From positions 26,313,464-26,377,463 of the forward strand of contig OZ020490.1 in NCBI GenBank assembly GCA_963971405.1: a stretch of DNA of 64,000 bases, written 5' to 3'. Origin of the DNA: Psococerastis gibbosa. Taxonomy: Eukaryota > Arthropoda > Insecta > Psocodea > Psocidae. A program made the position numbers and the translations under genes. Shown piece after piece: positions 1 to 9,810 of this stretch (positions are counted from its first letter, which is position 1; each line of letters starts with the position of its first letter). The notes under the pieces are model-generated. The model ran no database searches and was not told where the DNA came from. It saw nothing but the letters and a program-made list of their open reading frames with translations.

Positions 1-60
1 TGCGCACGGGGGGGGGGGGGGGGGGTCGCCCCGGACCCATAAAATAAAATAAAATAAAAT
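1..60. repeat. Poly-G element fragment plus AAAAT microsatellite
   Basis: A run of 18 G (8-25) is followed by a short GC-rich piece and then (AAAAT)n. It resembles the interior of the poly-G hAT-type elements elsewhere in the window, but the left end is cut by the window edge, so neither termini nor target duplication can be checked. Confidence 0.5.
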
Positions 61-101
61 TGCACTTAATTCCACAACGTAAATTTTTAATAATAATAGC
101 T

Positions 102-125
102 GTTTCGGTGTAACACCATCTTCAG
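102..125 (-). ncRNA. Hammerhead-ribozyme-like core (left arm)
   Basis: On the minus strand the order is CTGAAGA, T, GGTG, loop TTA, CACC, GAAAC. CTGAAGA fits the conserved CUGANGA box and GAAA the second conserved box, with a perfect 4-bp stem II. Stems I and III and the cleavage-site strand are not established by eye, so activity is unproven. Confidence 0.5.
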
Positions 126-404
126 ACTAGCTCTCACAGGTACCTCTGACACACATCAGCCTTAATTAGTGTGGAAAGAGAATGGGCGGGGCACTCCAGA
201 TGCCAGATCTTGTTAGAATTATTAAGTAGCAGTATTTATTACAATAATTAAAACTTTTATTCGTAATCATAATGTCTTCCATCTTTTATTAACCACTTTC
301 ATAACACAACATGACAAGATAGCCAACATAAGAAGACACGCCAAATTACTCGAGTTCAAAGTATTAGTTCTGTCAGATCTAGGAGAGGGAAAGTCTGAGC
401 CAGT

Positions 405-428
405 CTGCAGATGGTGTTACACCGAAAC
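405..428 (+). ncRNA. Degenerate hammerhead-like core (right arm)
   Basis: This is the mirror copy of the 102-125 core. The first box reads CTGCAGA instead of CTGAAGA, replacing an invariant A, while stem II (GGTG/CACC) and GAAAC are kept. It is probably an inactive ribozyme relic. Confidence 0.4.
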
Positions 429-645
429 AGCTAGCATTATTTAAAATTTATGTTGTAGAATTAAGTGTAAATTTATTTATAATTATTTACTTATTTGTCA
501 TGTATCACTTCCACGAAGTCACTGAAGAAACTCTCTTATGAACCCATTTCTTATAGTCGGACGCTAAAGTCAACCATTGTTTATCCTCTTGTTAGACTCT
601 TTCCTCGCTTCTTCGTCTCTAAATAAAGAGAACCTTCCTAGTTAA

Positions 646-1422
646 AGAACCGGTCCGAGTTTACTCGAACATGCTTTCCTATTTATCAAGTAGTAGCTAG
701 AGAAAATGAGTAAGATAGGTCAGACAAACACATTACCACTCAGCAATACTGGCAGGGCGCGCAATGCATTTCAACGTGAATTTTCTATCATTTTGTCAAA
801 AACATTTTTTTTTGCACAAAACCAAATAATTTTTTGGGAAAGCAACCTGTCCGGTTTCGTTACTCAATTTAACACCTAAAGCATGCCTGAAGGTAGAAAT
901 CATCGATGGAAAGATTTCACAGAAAAATTATTTTTTAGTCATTTTTCATTAAAATTTAGTTATTTTTATTTTTTACCCCCAGAAGCAAACTATCAAGGGG
1001 CAAGCGACCGCCCGCATTTTGTCAATATTAATAACGACTACAATATATGTGAATTGAAAAGAAATCGTTGGAGCTGTTTTGGAGAAATAATTTTTTTAGA
1101 CGTTTTTTATGAGTTTTTGAAAATAAAACTCCCCCAAATTGAGTTAGCCCCAAATAAAAAAAATGGACCCGAGGTATGATTTTTGTTAACCTACTTGCAA
1201 AATTTCATCAAAATCGACCGAGTAGTTTGCCCGGAAATCGACGCACAGACAGACAGAGCGACAGACAGAGCGACAGAGTGACAGACAGACAGACAGACAT
1301 TTCGTAAAAACCACTTTTTTGGTTCCTGGGACCTCAAAACGTGTTAATCCGTTGATATCTCGTAATCGAAAATTTCGACCATCACAAAGCTTTCCTATAC
1401 GTATAAATTGGAAAGCAAAAAC
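646..1422 (-). mobile_element. R-family 0.8-kb repeat, full-length copy
   Basis: One end carries AAGAACCGGTCCGAG and the other AATTGGAAAGCAAAAAC; a GCTTTCC..ATTTAT-like sequence occurs near both ends in opposite orientation. The copy contains a (GACA)n tract at about 1246-1300 and a block resembling CATGCAAAATTTCATCAAAA. Other copies lie at 7596, 11672, 16225, 19566, 21783, 46000, 60312 and 62322. No copy holds a conserved ORF, so it looks like a non-autonomous element; the class is uncertain. Confidence 0.75.
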
Positions 1423-1669
1423 AGTACCTAAATGTGAAACGTATATTATCGTACTTCGAAAACATCATGCAAATGAGGTCCTTGCACTGAATACTAAGAC
1501 GCATGCAATTAATGCATGTCGTGCACGTATGTGCTGTATTTATTCTGATGGGCACTGCGACGCAAGCACGCAACCATTTGAAATTGCGGTGCTCCATCTT
1601 CATTAGAAGGACATAATACATAGACCTACAGGATTAGAAACGCTGTTGCCGAAAGTCTATTTACATTAC

Positions 1670-2765
1670 TTTTTTTTTTCTGGCGTCGGCGATGGGGAGC
1701 CATTCAGCCACTAATAAATAAATAAATAAATAAATATTATGATAAACGGAAAAACTCCAATTTTGACAAAGTTGTTACAAGTGGAATAATAACAGTACAT
1801 ATGGTATTATAACGCATGTTGTAAGGCTTTCCTCCTAATGCTATTTAGTGATTTATGGAATATATCAATGTCACACTTCTGGTTGAGAATATTACACCTG
1901 GTTAGCATTCTATTAAGTCCGAGTTCTTGTAGGTAGTTAGTTCTGTACAAATTCATATAAAATAGACTTTTGCGCCGGGTGTTTGAAGGGACATGGATAT
2001 TAATATTCACTAGTAGGGAAGAACATTGAAACCTATTTGATAGGATGTTATAAACAGCAATAACATCATACATGTTTCTCCTGTCAGTTAGTGCGCTGAT
2101 TTTAAAAAAATTCAGCAAATATTTATAAGTGAAATTGTTCCTATCGACATGTTTCTTATAGCAATAATATCGTATAAATTTTCTTTGCACATTCTCAATT
2201 TTCATAATTTGGCAATTCAGGTATGGATTCCAGGCTGGACAGTTGTATTCTAGAATTGGTCTTACTAGTGTGATATACAGGAGTTTCACTGTTTCCGCTG
2301 TAAAATGATGACTGTTTCTTTTTATGAATCCTAAAGTTCTATTTGCTTTGGCGCATATATAGTCTATGTGACTTTGAAATGTCAACTGCGAGTCAAAGAA
2401 GACACCTAAATCCTTTACGGTGAGAACGCGATTTAAGGAATCATTGTTATAGCAGTAATTGAAGGAAATAGTACGCTTCTTCCTAGTAAGAGTCATCACA
2501 TTACATTTTGTTGCATTCAATCTAATATCGTGCATATTGCACCAGTCAATGAATTTATTCATAACGGCTTGTAATTCCAGGCAGTCTACGATACTGTTCA
2601 CAGCTATATAAAATTTGAGATCATTCACAAATATTTTAAATTTAACTTTGGTGCCTGCAAATACTTTATGCACATCATTGATGAATAAAAGAAATACCTA
2701 AGGTTCCCGACAGGTGACCGCCTTGAGGACAGCCAGATGTGCGACATTAATCAATTCTTAAATAG
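1670..2765 (-). mobile_element. 5'-truncated Jockey-like LINE
   Basis: The insertion consists of the 3' half of an ORF2 reverse transcriptase, a 3' UTR of about 130 bp with an internal AAAT microsatellite, and a poly-A tail (seen as T at about 1670-1679). The end sequence resembles a CATCGCCGACGCCAGA-type LINE 3' terminus. The 5' edge near 2765 stops abruptly within the RT domain, as expected for incomplete target-primed reverse transcription. Confidence 0.8.
1807..2760 (-). pseudogene. Reverse transcriptase C-terminal half, Jockey-like, broken
   Basis: An open stretch of 288 codons (1807-2673) covers the RT palm and thumb. FVNDLKFY stands where YADDLKIY is expected, so at least one catalytic aspartate is changed. 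VKDLGVFFDSQLTF and HIDYICAKANRTLGFI match the Jockey/CR1-type VKDLGV..D..L.F..HI block, and LLYITLVRPILEYNCPAWNP follows. Upstream, PQGGHLSGTL (the PQGS.L.PLLF block) lies in another frame from FLLFINDV, so at least one frameshift separates them. It encoded the polymerase of a non-LTR retrotransposon and cannot be functional as it stands. Confidence 0.85.
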
Positions 2766-3215
2766 CTTTTTTTATTGTTTTTTAAAAAATTATGTAACGT
2801 AAAATATATCGTAGGGCTGCATGTTTCTAGGATTGAAAGGAGATTGAAAGGCCTGACTATGTAATTTGGGAGGCTAGTTAGGAGGACTGTTCGCTGTGCT
2901 GAGTATGATAGGCATTCTAATATGATATGTTGTAGGGTTTCTGTTAACCCCTACACTACCTACACTTTAATATAATAATATTTTCTTTATTTTTCTGAAT
3001 TTATACACATTTTGTCCATAACCAGGGCATCCCCAAGCCGCGTGGGGAACACTCAATGCCCTACCTAAATTACCCTACGTATATTTAAAAAAAAAAAAAA
3101 AAAAAAAAACACCAACAACAATCTAGTAATGAGAGTCCAGCTGGTATTTCATAAAATCAGGAACAAAATTTCCAATTGATTTTTTTGATGTAGCTTATAC
3201 AAAGACACGCATGTA
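2766..3215. other. Unassigned AT-rich stretch ending in poly-A
   Basis: No coding or family match is seen. A 23-base poly-A (3087-3109) preceded by GC-richer sequence (about 3020-3080) suggests the 3' end of a plus-strand retroposon, but its body is not recognised. Confidence 0.4.
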
Positions 3216-3416
3216 TAGTCCACGCAAAATGAGAAAAGTATGGACATGGAATGTTTTGATCCTGTCCAACACTGTAAAAATATTCCTTGCACCATTTTGT
3301 GTTACCTTGTTGCATTGGATGCAAGGCATAACAAAAATGGTGCAAAGAATATTTTTACAGTGTTCCACAGGATCAAAACATTCCATGTCCATACTTTTCT
3401 CATTTTGCGTGGACTA
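3216..3416. mobile_element. Near-perfect 201-bp hairpin MITE with TA flanks
   Basis: The left arm begins TAGTCCACGCAAAATGAG and the right arm is its reverse complement almost throughout, with only a short spacer around 3312. TA dinucleotides lie immediately outside both ends (3214-3215 and 3417-3418). This fits a Tc1/mariner-type MITE. It has no coding content; ORFs across it merely read the palindrome. Confidence 0.75.
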
Positions 3417-3419
3417 TAT

Positions 3420-4310
3420 TTGTTGTAGACTTAAATAGCTTTATATATACCTATACAAGAAGGTGGCGCGGGAGCTAGATTTGGTGTAATTTGGCAACGC
3501 TAAAAGTAGCCGGTTTGTCGTCATGTGACTCTATCGTCAGGGTGGCAAAATACTAGGCCCAAAAACTTTAATGAGTCTCAACCTCAGACACGAAAAAAAA
3601 AGTAAATTAAGTGCATAATTGGGTTTCAGACGTGGCACATCCAATGATTAAAAAAAAAAAATGACAGATCGCTCCAAACCTTACGATAAGCATTGCGTGA
3701 CGGTTGTATATAATGTATATAGAAATGTAGAGGAACATTTATTCTACCTCACGACATCTCATTTATGGCACTCCAATCGATATGTCTTGAGAAATGAGAT
3801 TTTTTTTTTAACTGACGATAGGGAAGTGCGATTGTTTCTTAAAAGGGTTTGGACGGCAGAAACTGTCAGATAGCGTGGAATTTTAATGTAATTATGTCAA
3901 TCTCATTGCAAATTATATCCTACTGAAAAATTTATGGATCCAGAACTCAGTATTTTCCATCCAGCAGTTTCTGAAATGGAAAGATGTCAGAGAAGGGAAC
4001 GGTAAAAGTGCCGAAGGCGGGGGAGAGAAAGGTCTATTAAATTAAGAGCAAGTGGGATTCGGTTTTGGATTTGGCAAGAGGATAGCGTCCCGGGTTCCGC
4101 CTTCTTGATTAGCCCGGTGTTTAGGGCTAACTCCAATGAAGTAGAATGCGTAGATTTTAATTTGGGAAATATCCGAGAATGAGATGGATAACCGATAGGA
4201 TACTGTATGCACACTGCATAGCCGATGTTACATAAAATTATAATTGATTTGTCAAGTAAGTACACTATGTTTTCGATAGCATTCATAAAATCCACGTGAA
4301 TGACAATTAC
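3420..4310. other. No recognisable gene or repeat family
   Basis: The stretch is AT-rich. A 70-codon ORF at 3661-3873 lies next to an A-run and has no recognised motif or splice context; a 102-codon minus ORF at 3987-4295 likewise shows nothing recognisable. Neither is called as a gene. Confidence 0.4.
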
Positions 4311-4311
4311 T

Positions 4312-4492
4312 TAGGCGAGTATTCCACTGGTCAATATTCCGTCATTTGTGATGTTGAGATTTGAAGTTGAGATTTTTGTTTTAAGGAGACAATTATAATA
4401 GATAAGTTAAGTATCTACGCAGTAGTCTCCTTAAAACAAAAATTTCAACTTTTTTTAATCATAAATGACGGAATATTGACCAGTGGAATGAA
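4312..4492. mobile_element. W-family hairpin MITE
   Basis: The terminal inverted repeat begins ATTCCACTGGTCAATATTCC and is mirrored at the right. Inner arms (AAGGAGAC near 4384 and its complement) continue the palindrome. The ATTCCAC outer motif is shared with the copies at 5514, 6178, 29976, 31807, 37069 and 38607. Confidence 0.75.
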
Positions 4493-4931
4493 TACATAGA
4501 TCCTAAAAAATTGAGTTTTTGGTCGTGATCGAAAAGAAGTAGAAACTTAAAAATCCAGACATTTTGCCTAAATTTAGGGTACGGCAGAAATCTTCAGAAA
4601 GAGAAAGGTTTTACCTACACGGTTTTTCTGCTTTGACCGAGACTCTACTCTGGGGGGGGGGGGGTGAGTCACACCAATCACACCTCAGAATTTCCAAAGG
4701 TAAGCATGGGTCGAATTGCATATCAAATGACTGCTCTTCTCAAGACCTTTCATTCGCTGTTTTAGTTTTAAAACTGCGCCTTAAGGTAATCGATTAATTG
4801 GCAATAATTTTTACAACTTGAATTTGAAAAAAATAAAGTACATTTTTAAGGAGTTGATAATAAATAAAGTACAAAGTATTTGAGCTTATAAATAGTACAG
4901 TTGGCAACCCTACTTATGAGCAAGTTTAAAT

Positions 4932-5465
4932 GGCCTTCGATGGCATAGCGGTTGCTTGTTCGTACTTGTTCGAGTCTCTACACACCATGCGATCGGAAAC
5001 ATATCGTAACTCAAGACAGGTATTAGGTGCCCATTCCATTGACCGGCTAGGGCTATTTCCAAAAACGGTGACGTGGTAGCAGACATTCAAGACTTAGGTG
5101 GCGTTTCCACCGACCTCGCATTGCAGAATTGAAAGAAATGTTTATTTTCCTCTATGCCATAGTTAAAATTGATCAATGATCATACAGTAAAATCACAAAC
5201 AAACAAACTAAAATTAAAAAATGGCGTCATGGGATATATTAAGTACAAACATTTTAATAGATTTCTATAAAAAGAAATATTCTAATTTCCGTCAATGTCA
5301 TTTGCATTCTGCATTGCGAGATCGGTGGAAACGCAACCTAAGTCTTGAATGTCTGCTACCACGTCACTGTTTTTGGAAATAGCCCTTACCTACAAAGGCG
5401 GCTGAAGAGGTTATTCGGACACATTCATTGAATTGTTTGTATGCGAATATTCTTTAAAAAATAAA
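4932..5465 (+). mobile_element. SINE-D copy split by a palindromic element
   Basis: The head (CTTCGATGGCATAGCGGTTG) and a GCGATCGGAAACATATCG segment lie before 5050. The 3' part (GGCTGAAGAGGTTATTCGG, then TTCATTGAATTGTTTGTATG and an A-rich tail) lies after 5386. The complete version is seen at 58207-58380. An A-box-like TGGC..AG.GG in the head suggests a tRNA-related promoter; the B box is degenerate. Confidence 0.65.
5050..5386. mobile_element. Nested palindromic element inserted in SINE-D
   Basis: GGGCTATTTCCAAAAACGGT at the left is mirrored at the right, followed inward by GTGACGTGGTAGCAGACATT and a second mirrored block (GGTGGAAACGC). The interior (ATTGATCAATGATCAT..) is shared with the W-family elements at 37069 and 38607, so this looks like an older W-type element with extra outer arms. 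Confidence 0.65.
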
Positions 5466-5513
5466 ATAATAATAATAACAATATTAAAAATGTATTTGAT
5501 AAACATGGACATA

Positions 5514-5685
5514 TAAGGCGGCTATTCCACTTGTCATTTGTGCATCAATAATTGATGAGCTTTTTGTTTTAAGGAGACTTTTATGTAGATACTTAACTTA
5601 TCTATTATAAATTTAGTTAAAATATGGTAGAGACTTATTATTGATGCATAAATGACGGAATATTGACAAGTGGAATAGCTGCCTA
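5514..5685. mobile_element. W-family hairpin MITE
   Basis: It opens TAAGGCGGCTATTCCACTTG and closes with the complement CAAGTGGAATAGCTGCCTAA. The inner arms hold ATCAATAATTGATG-like sequence and AAGGAGAC. No ORF. Confidence 0.8.
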
Positions 5686-6177
5686 AACAATTATAAATAG
5701 AACATCCTTGTTGATAAACATGACGGCCATTTAAATTTTCCTAAGCTTCACATTCATCATTCACTCTCACACATCACTCCCCAGAAATTAATTGATGGCA
5801 GCCTCTCCTAAATCTCCCTAAATTATTCTCTGTCCTAGTTTCTTCAGGCAAGGAAAGCCTAGGGGTGCTAACTGCGAAGGAATTGGTGTAGTAATTTGTT
5901 CGGAGTCTAGGAATAGAAGTTTGTTAGAAGCTTTTGTGTTAAAATTGTGGTAATCAGACAAGTATGTGAATATGCATGATTAATAGGATGGGGCCATTGA
6001 GGACTTTGCTCATTTATCATGACAATGAAACATGTAATGGGGTTTCCACACCTACTGTAAGGTGTTTCATTGGAAGTGTATAACGTCGTCATAGCAACTA
6101 AGCTCAGTTGAAAGTTAAGCAGCACTTTGGCGGTAATGACGGCGAATTTCTTTATTGGTCATATAAGCAGTTTTTTA
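5686..6177. other. No recognisable gene
   Basis: Between two W elements the sequence is unassigned. The minus ORF at 5907-6125 (72 codons) has no recognisable domain. Confidence 0.4.
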
Positions 6178-6302
6178 GAGCGGCTATTCCACTTGCCATT
6201 TTTTCTTCAATAATTGACGAGATTGTTTCTTTACTCTATGTCATCTCATCAATTATAGATGCACAAATAACCGAATATTGACAAGTGGAACAGCCGCCTT
6301 AA
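6178..6302. mobile_element. W-family hairpin MITE, short form
   Basis: It opens AGCGGCTATTCCACTTGCC and closes GACAAGTGGAACAGCCGCCTTA. At 125 bp it is the shortest W copy in the window. Confidence 0.75.
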
Positions 6303-7172
6303 GTAATATTGCATCCACACGTACAATTGTAGACATTACCATTTCAATTAATGTCAAATTTGTCCGCTGCTCAGTTATGTTATATTTCTATTGTAATTAG
6401 GCATTGTCAACATATATAGTTGGGTCACGTCGGGTTGTTCAACTTCGCAATAACGGCAGCTATCCCAAGACACGTGTTAACCATGCCGGCGGAGTCATTT
6501 CAACATTCTTACGACGTGTCCCAGCCATCTTAGACGCTGCGCTTTTACATAACGTGCTGTGTCTTCTCAATTAAAGTGTTGCATATAATTCGGGGTTGTC
6601 TCTAAAACGCCACTCGCTGTTTAGGCGAGTCTATAGATTCTCCCTATTATCTTCGTTTCCGTTACTCGTAGTTTGTTGGCGTCGTTGGGTCTTTTGTCAT
6701 TCTCACGACGTGCCCCAGCCATTTTGTCTTTAACCCTTACATTACAATGATCTTAACAAATCTCGGCACTACCATATTGATCTCATATAACCTATATACG
6801 GAGTAATCTAAAAAAAAACTTTCCACACAATGTCATCATGAATGTCAAGACAGGAGATTGAAGGGTTCTTTCACTAAACTCGATAACCGAGGATGGGAAA
6901 CAAAAACCTTTCCATCCAAATTGGGCCCTTTCGTGCAAACAACGAAAAAGGATCAAATCTAATTTCCCTGCTTTGAGGACAATATCGGATTTTTTTTTCT
7001 GGAATCTCAGCAAAAGGATTTTTATATTTTGTTACTTTTTGACGAGGAGGATTTGTTATATTTTCCATTGCATTGCAAGACAAATATAGTCGCAATGAAA
7101 TGTCGTATAAAAAATCCAAGGCCTGAGAGACTTGAACCCGAACTTAAGTCATGCACACAACTGCTATAATGT
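6303..7172. other. Unassigned stretch with a spaced direct repeat
   Basis: A motif around ACGACGTGTCCCAGCC at about 6511 recurs as ACGACGTGCCCCAGCC near 6705, roughly 195 bp apart. No gene or known element is recognised. Confidence 0.35.
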
Positions 7173-7180
7173 ATCAATGG

Positions 7181-7327
7181 CAAGGCCGTGCTGTTTTAAA
7201 CTTAATTTTATTCATGAATTAATGGATAAATTCTTCAAACCATACAGGTTTACACACAAAAATTTATTTGGGGGGGGGGGGGGGGTCCGGACCCCATCGA
7301 CCCCCCTCCCTCCTGGGCACGGCTATG
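7181..7327. mobile_element. Poly-G hAT-type MITE, 8-bp target duplication
   Basis: The ends are CAAGGCCGTG and CACGGCTATG. The flanks are ATCAATGG (7173-7180) and GTCAATGG (7328-7335), matching at 7 of 8 positions. It holds a run of 16 G at 7270-7285. The 8-bp duplication and CA..TG ends fit the hAT superfamily; the element is too short to encode a transposase. Confidence 0.7.
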
Positions 7328-7333
7328 GTCAAT

Positions 7334-7470
7334 GGTGAGCTTGTCTCAGCTTGTCCATTATCGCTTCTGGCTGGTGTAGATTGACATTTAGGAAGTATAG
7401 CAGTTTGCCAATGGCAAACAATTCATACGGAAAGAATATAAAAAAATATTTTAACAAAGGATTTGCAGGC
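7334..7470 (+). repeat. E-family repeat, truncated copy
   Basis: It carries GCTTGTCTCAGCTTGTCC, then GTGTAGATTGACAT, then GCCAATGGC and the CATACGGAAAGAATATAA segment. Longer copies are at 8528 and 43080. The family shows no ORF and its class is unknown. Confidence 0.6.
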
Positions 7471-7595
7471 ATGGGCCTCATAGTCATCGAACAATAAGGG
7501 CGGAGCCCATAGTCTGGGAAGTGGGAGTGGTTGCTCTTCCCATTATATCACTCCCGACACGTCGCTCTCTTCCCCTGATAATGGGCTGCGCCTGG

Positions 7596-8445
7596 GGGGG
7601 TGCCCCCCCCCCCCCACGCTGCCCACGTGGTACTAAGGGGGAAGAAGAAGAAGACTTTTCCTGTCACAAAGCACTGAATTTATATCGATGGGATGACTGC
7701 ACTGTCTGGAAAGGAATACCAATACATTACAACACGGTAATAATGAATGGCAGGATATGCAATTGGCGCATAAATTATAAAAAAAATTCAAAAAATATTT
7801 TTTTATTCAAAACTAACACTTTGTCTGGGAAAGCAACCTATTCGGTTTTGTTCCTCTATTTAGCACCTAAAACATGCCTGAAGTTAGAAAGCATCGAAAG
7901 GAACGTTCCGCAGAAATACTATTTTTTAATCATTTTTCATGAAAATTGAGTATTTTTTTATTTTTTTGCCCCCAGAAGGAAACTATCAAGGGGCAAGCGA
8001 CCTGTTGTGTTTTGTTAATATTAATAACGACTACAATTTATGTGAATTTAAAGAAAACTATTGTGGCCATTTTTTAGAAATACATTTTTTAGCCGTTTTT
8101 TGGGAGTTTTTTTGGGGGTAAACCTCGTCATAATTGAGTCACCCCAAAATAATAATACATTGTCACGAGGTAAGATATTTGTGAACTTACATGCCCAATT
8201 TCGTCAAAATCCATCGAGTACTTTGCCCGCATATAGACAGACCGACAGATAGACTGACAGACAGACATTTCGTAAAAACCACTTTTTTTTTTCCTGAGAC
8301 CTCAAAACGTGTAAATCCACTGAAATTCTGTAATTTCGACCATTTCCTTACGATACGTATAACATAAATAGGAAAGCAATAATCCTTCATAAACACAGCA
8401 TCCCTCTGTGTCTCATTTTTCTACGTAGCTCTACCATTTTTCATT
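7596..8445 (-). mobile_element. R-family copy within a recently duplicated 850-bp block
   Basis: From the C-run at about 7602 to 8445 this block matches 21940-22789 with very few differences seen by eye (for example near 7655-7690 and 8219). It contains the R-family body, a (GACA)n tract at about 8237-8268 and the end GGAAAGCAAT. The left terminus present in the 21783 copy is missing here. ORFs in the block are not conserved in other R copies and look non-coding. Confidence 0.75.
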
Positions 8446-8527
8446 GCATGTTCGATGACTATGGGATCCATGCCTCTAATGGCTATTAACACAGTGGGCC
8501 ACGTAAATCCAACTGTGTCTTCTGATA

Positions 8528-8915
8528 GAATCGTATCTGCACTTTGTTAAGTCTTGCTTTCGCCTGTTTCATTGTGTCAATGATACGCTTGTCTCAGCTT
8601 GTCCATTATCGCTTGTAGCCGGTGTAGATTGACATCGAGAACGTATACCAGTATGCCAATGGCCAAAAATGCATACGGAAACAATACAAATGATATCTGA
8701 AGTCCATGGGGTCGTTGGCATTGGACAAGACACCTATGGGCCAATTTAATGTTAACTCATTATTATGTATAGTGATTATTTTGTATTGTGATAGTCAAAT
8801 ATTATTTATTTATGTAACGATTTCTATCTATTCTTCGAATAATACATTGTGAAATAAATATTATCTTATCTTATCTAGGCCTGGGTCTATAAAAAGTCAT
8901 TAAAAAAATAATACC
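8528..8915 (+). repeat. E-family repeat interrupted by a LINE tail
   Basis: The left part (8528-8741) runs from GTATCTGCACTTTGTTAAGT to GGACAAGACACCTATGGGCC; the family resumes at about 8874 with GGCCTGGGTCTATAAAAAGTC. The intervening sequence is a separate insertion. Confidence 0.65.
8742..8873 (+). mobile_element. LINE 3' tail with ATCTT microsatellite
   Basis: An AT-rich 3' UTR-like sequence ends in AATAAATATT followed by (ATCTT)n. Short tandem repeats in place of poly-A are usual for CR1/L2-type LINE ends. No ORF remains. Confidence 0.5.
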
Positions 8916-8927
8916 TAATAAAGTCCA

Positions 8928-9180
8928 GTAGTATTGTACAGTAGTAGTAGGGACACTTGGACACAGTCCCAGGCCACGGTGTGGGCCCATAGGACAGTGG
9001 ACCTCCTGATTATAGTGGATTCCGAACCACTTGGGAAACACAGAGAAGTCACACGATTAGTTCGGAAGTGACCAGGACAAGTCCTGCCATGTTTCCCTAC
9101 CGGAACTGTGCACACGACCAAGTTATCTGCAGCTTTGAACCTGCTCTGGTCCGCTGGATTCAACTTGGTATGGTGGCCGT
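8928..9180 (-). mobile_element. SINE-B copy with perfect 12-bp target duplication
   Basis: TAATAAAGTCCA flanks both sides (8916-8927 and 9181-9192). On the minus strand the element starts near ACCAAGTTGAATCCAGCGGA, carries GGTTCGGAATCC (B-box-like) and ends in an (ACT)n-type tail (TAG repeats at 8939-8952 on the plus strand). This is typical of LINE-mobilised short retroposons. The 92-codon ORF across it is incidental. Confidence 0.8.
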
Positions 9181-9206
9181 TAATAAAGTCCAACTAAAAA
9201 CTATTT

Positions 9207-9275
9207 CCCGCCGAATTGCGTACTTGTGCAGGCTACACTAGCAGCCATATTGATAACGGTCTCCAGCCACGGGAT
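9207..9275 (-). repeat. Interspersed repeat shared with 44777
   Basis: The reverse complement (CCGTGGCTGGAGACCGTTAT through GTAGCCTGCACAAG) matches 44777-44850 closely. Its boundaries and class are unknown. Confidence 0.5.
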
Positions 9276-9675
9276 CGTTGAATATCCATTTTATAAACAA
9301 AGCCCCGCGTCTCGTACCTGTTCCGTATTTGACTTGTATTGTTTCAAATAATAGCAGTTTTACCTATTTCTGGCCCTTTACTGTCAAATTAAGTGTTGAG
9401 CTTCTGACTAAAGTGCATTTCATTACAAAAGTTGTAGGTTTTTCTTCCCTGTGGGGCACGTAAAAATGTTCTAAAAGGTATGTTTTTAATTGCTTCATGT
9501 ACAAATTTTAAACCTAATGTAATTGTAATTTTTGGTTTAGTCAATAGTGTAAGCATGTCTACGCGTATACTATACCCTTCTATCGATTTTTACAATACCC
9601 CTGCGGTTTAAAACATATATTACGAACCCTCTGCAAAGACATTTCCAGGCCAGTCACGTGACCCCCTCCGGTTTG

Positions 9676-9810
9676 GCCTTAACCGTTACCAATAAAATAT
9701 AAATAATATCCGAAATCCAAGGGGTCATTGGCATTGGACTGTTATTAAGTCTGGTAGGCCTTGGCACATAAAAAGTCCTTCAGAACATTGTTACCATTAA
9801 GGCCCTGACG
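9676..9810 (+). repeat. E-family repeat fragment
   Basis: It contains only the 3' half: AATAATATCCGAAATCCAAG, the GGTCATTGGCATTGGACTG block and the AAAAAGTCCTTCAGAACATT end. Confidence 0.55.

Larger units (their letters stand above)
61..471. mobile_element. Inverted-arm element with hammerhead-like cores
   Basis: The outer arms (about 62-133 and 397-470) are imperfect reverse complements, ending in a GCACTTAATTCCACAAC-like sequence on the left and its complement on the right. Each arm holds the module CTG-AGA / GGTG stem / CACC / GAAAC, read outward from the centre. The interior shows no ORF. The arrangement resembles head-to-head termini of Penelope-like or related retroelements (inference). 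A single related arm lies at 43350-43430. Confidence 0.55.

Noticed and set aside
883..1179. 98-codon ORF in the first R-family copy
   Set aside because: The frame is not conserved in other R copies; it reads through repeat sequence common to many insertions.
7521..7949. 142-codon ORF across a C-run
   Set aside because: It starts outside and continues into the R repeat, contains a low-complexity proline stretch from the homopolymer, and has no recognised domain.
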